Assembly: GCA_964519015.1 (NCBI GenBank) | Contig: CAZFHZ010000032.1 | Coordinates: 1-32,528, forward strand | Origin: CAZFHZ01 sp964519015 | GTDB lineage: Bacteria > Blakebacterota > Blakebacteria > Blakebacterales > CAYUVJ01 | Direction: 5' to 3' | DNA: 32,528 nucleotides | In this document: piece by piece, positions 30,950 through 32,528 of the stretch | Layout of the letters: every line of letters starts with the position of its first letter | Numbering within the stretch: the stretch's first letter is position 1 | Notes under the pieces: generated by a model | Told to the model about the DNA's origin: nothing | Databases searched by the model: none | Seen by the model: the letters and a program-made list of their open reading frames with translations, nothing else | Program-made: the position numbers and the translations under genes

Positions 30950-31153
30950 TCAGACCTTGCGGACGTTGGAGGCCGCCGGACCCTTCGGGCTCTGGACGAT
31001 CTCGAACTCGACCTTGTCACCCTCATTGAGCGACTTGAAGCCGGTGCCCTGGATGGCGGAGTGGTGAACGAAACAATCCTTGCTGCCGTCGTCGGGAGTG
31101 ATGAAACCAAATCCCTTCGAGTCGTTGAACCACTTTACGGTACCGCTTGCCAT
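30950..31153 (-). CDS. csp: Cold-shock domain protein (CspA family)
   Basis: A 67-residue single-domain nucleic-acid chaperone. MASGTVKWFNDSKGFGFITPDDG contains RNP1 (KGFGFI) and DCFVHHSAI is RNP2 (usual form VFVHFSAI, here CFVHH). The rest (LNEGDKVEFEIVQSPKGPAASNVRKV) completes the OB fold with the normal length. It binds single-stranded RNA and DNA and is expected to be abundant in the cytoplasm. The start at 31153 is fixed by family length and AAGGAAG about nine bases upstream; the open frame beyond it is leader. The leader has two potential hairpins and the gene ends in a strong terminator. Confidence 0.97.
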   Translation of the reverse strand: MASGTVKWFNDSKGFGFITPDDGSKDCFVHHSAIQGTGFKSLNEGDKVEFEIVQSPKGPAASNVRKV

Positions 31154-31480
31154 GCTGCTGTTCTTCCTTTTACGGGAGCCTCGAGGACTCCTTGTAACCG
31201 CCGGCCACACTGGCCGGATTCCCCACGACGCCGCACCGTAGCATCCCCAAGAGAAGAGGCATCCGGCCAGACCTGATACCCGGGTGCCTCACCCTCGTGT
31301 CCGATTCGGTCTCAGCGTCATGCAGACGGGATTATGAAGCGGTCGACCCCGGGATGGCCAGTACGAATTGCGGCCCCGGAGTCCCCGTGTCCGAAGGTCT
31401 CCGGTCCGCAACTCCCCCGGCGGTGGGACCGTATCATCCCCGGTACCTTCCATCATCCACCCTCCAGAGCGGAGCACGAC
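31154..31480. other. Divergent leader/promoter region, csp / DUF4097 gene
   Basis: A 327-bp non-coding interval. On the csp side it has two hairpin candidates in the expected 5' leader: CCGGCCA-CAC-TGGCCGG (31201-31217, 7-bp perfect stem) and GGAG-CCTCGAGG-ACTCC (31175-31191). Long structured leaders are common for cold-shock genes, where they tune translation by temperature. On the other side GTATCAT near 31432 is a possible -10 for the DUF4097 gene. No additional gene was recognised. Confidence 0.4.
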
Positions 31481-32527
31481 ATGAAGCGCATGGTTTCCAA
31501 ACTCCTCCTGCTGGCCGGCATCCTCCTGCTCGTGCCGGGCCCGGCCGGTGCCCAGCAGGGTGAGTCGTGGGATTTCACCGGGGCGACCCGGATCGAGTTC
31601 GACGGCACCTCCGGAGATGTGACCATCGTGGCCGCCGAGGGGGCGACCGGCCGGGTGGAACTCCTGGCCCGGGTCACCCCGGCCGACGCCTTCCGGGGGG
31701 AGGTCGTGGTGCGGGACGGGGTGGTGCGTATCGATGAACACTGGAGCGGCCGCCACAGTTCCGGCCAGGTCAAGTGGACGATCCGCCTGCCGAAGTCGAC
31801 GACCCCGGTCCGCTTCTCCGGGTCGACCGCCTCCGGGGACCTGGAGATCCGGGGAGTGGCCGCCGAGGTCCGCTTCCGCACCGCCAGCGGGGACCTGACG
31901 ATGGACGGGGCATCCCTGGTCGGCTCTTCGAAAGTCTCCACGGCCAGCGGGGATATCGCCCTGACCGACCTGCAGGTGGCCTCGGGTGTCTCGTTCAGCA
32001 CGGCCAGCGGCGACGTGGAGTTGACCCGGGTGAAGGTCGGCGAGGATGTGGAGTTCTCGACGGCCAGCGGGGACGTGGTTCTTGAGGGGGTCGAGGCCGG
32101 CCGGGGCACCCGTCTCTCGACCGCCTCGGGGGATGTGCGCGCCCGCGGCTGTAAGGGCATCTCCCGGCTCAGCTCGGCCAGCGGTGACGTGGACATCCGC
32201 GACTGTGAACTGGCCGGCGAGGGACGTTTCTCGAGCGCCAGCGGCGACGTGCAGGTCGCCTTCGCCCGTCTGCCCGCCTTCGACCTGCGGGTCTCCTCCG
32301 CCTCGGGGGACGCCGAACTGGAGGTGGGGGAGTGGGGGGATAACTTCCGGCTGGTGCTGGTCAAGCGGAAGGACCGGGGACGCATGAGCTGTCCCTTCCC
32401 CTTCACCGAGGAGCGGGAGTTCGAGGAGAACGACCACATCTACGTGGAAAGAACCGTGGTCCGGGGCACCGGCGGGCCGGAGATCACGGTGCGTTCGGCC
32501 AGCGGGGACGTGATCGTCCGCCGCTAG
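31481..32527 (+). CDS. Exported DUF4097-type repeat protein
   Basis: A 348-residue exported protein. Signal peptide MKRMVSKLLLLAGILLLVPGPAGAQQ, cleaved near residue 24. The rest resembles the DUF4097 putative adhesin / beta-solenoid family. The motif [S/T]-A-S-G-D-[V/L/I] recurs with Asp at residues 46, 120, 138, 158, 178, 198, 218, 236, 256 and 277 and again at the C-terminus, a period of 18-21 residues, each followed by a short strand (VELTRV, VVLEGV, VDIRDC). An unrepeated insertion (about 290-335, KRKDRGRMSCPFPFTEERE) precedes the last copy. ATG 31481 has GGAG six bases upstream. Function is unknown; family members are annotated from sequence as adhesins or envelope proteins. Confidence 0.85.
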   Translation: MKRMVSKLLLLAGILLLVPGPAGAQQGESWDFTGATRIEFDGTSGDVTIVAAEGATGRVELLARVTPADAFRGEVVVRDGVVRIDEHWSGRHSSGQVKWTIRLPKSTTPVRFSGSTASGDLEIRGVAAEVRFRTASGDLTMDGASLVGSSKVSTASGDIALTDLQVASGVSFSTASGDVELTRVKVGEDVEFSTASGDVVLEGVEAGRGTRLSTASGDVRARGCKGISRLSSASGDVDIRDCELAGEGRFSSASGDVQVAFARLPAFDLRVSSASGDAELEVGEWGDNFRLVLVKRKDRGRMSCPFPFTEEREFEENDHIYVERTVVRGTGGPEITVRSASGDVIVRR

Positions 32528-32528
32528 T

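Overview
The window is about 32.5 kb of very G+C-rich bacterial chromosome. It is densely coding on both strands, with third codon positions almost all G or C. No rRNA, tRNA, insertion sequence, phage gene or CRISPR array was recognised. The best phylogenetic clue is a pair of ABC-independent MacB/FtsX-like permeases of the 'acidobacterial duplicated orphan permease' (ADOP) type. One is translationally coupled to the PadR-family regulator that usually accompanies this family. With the high G+C content and many secreted or carbohydrate-active proteins, this suggests Acidobacteriota, Gemmatimonadota or a related uncultured lineage. This is inference from gene content, not a phylogeny.

Layout. 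1-3919 (+): a 5'-truncated six-hairpin glycosidase overlapping a GH38 alpha-mannosidase by an ATGA junction. 3952-6318 (-): a phosphate-uptake pair (DUF47/PhoU-like protein, then PiT permease) followed by a SAM-dependent methyltransferase. 6474-7868 (+): a secreted SMP-30-like beta-propeller. 7855-8766 (-): a ROK-family sugar kinase or regulator, convergent with the propeller and overlapping it. 8967-12013 (+): PadR regulator plus ADOP permease, behind a leader with four tandem 17-18 bp repeats. 12134-14566 (+): a secreted M28 metallopeptidase with a degenerate M19-dipeptidase-like tail. 14594-16781 (+): a membrane histidine kinase and a receiver domain, apparently one ancestral hybrid kinase split by a small deletion. 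16784-17563 (+): a probable outer-membrane beta-barrel. 17630-24424 (+): a four-gene catabolic operon (Gfo/Idh/MocA oxidoreductase, URO-D superfamily protein, sodium:solute symporter, heparinase-II/III-like lyase). 24449-28988 (-): MOSC protein, 7TM-PAS-zinc-ribbon sensor lacking a kinase domain, and a second ADOP. 29220-30842 (+): another six-hairpin glycosidase. 30950-31153 (-): cold-shock protein. 31481-32527 (+): secreted DUF4097 repeat protein.

How it fits together. Much of the window points to glycan breakdown and use: mannosidase and glycosidases, a lyase with a signal peptide, a sodium-coupled importer, sugar oxidoreductase, ROK kinase and SMP-30-like lactonase. The 17630-24424 operon is the most coherent candidate for an uncharacterised pathway. 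Its URO-D-like member keeps the spacing of the zinc site of corrinoid methyltransferases (His-x-Cys ... Cys) but has Asp for the first Cys. No corrinoid protein is present in the window, so its chemistry is open. Other unusual items are the M28/M19-like fusion, the repeat-containing leader before PadR-ADOP, the broken hybrid kinase, and the ROK protein without its zinc cysteines.
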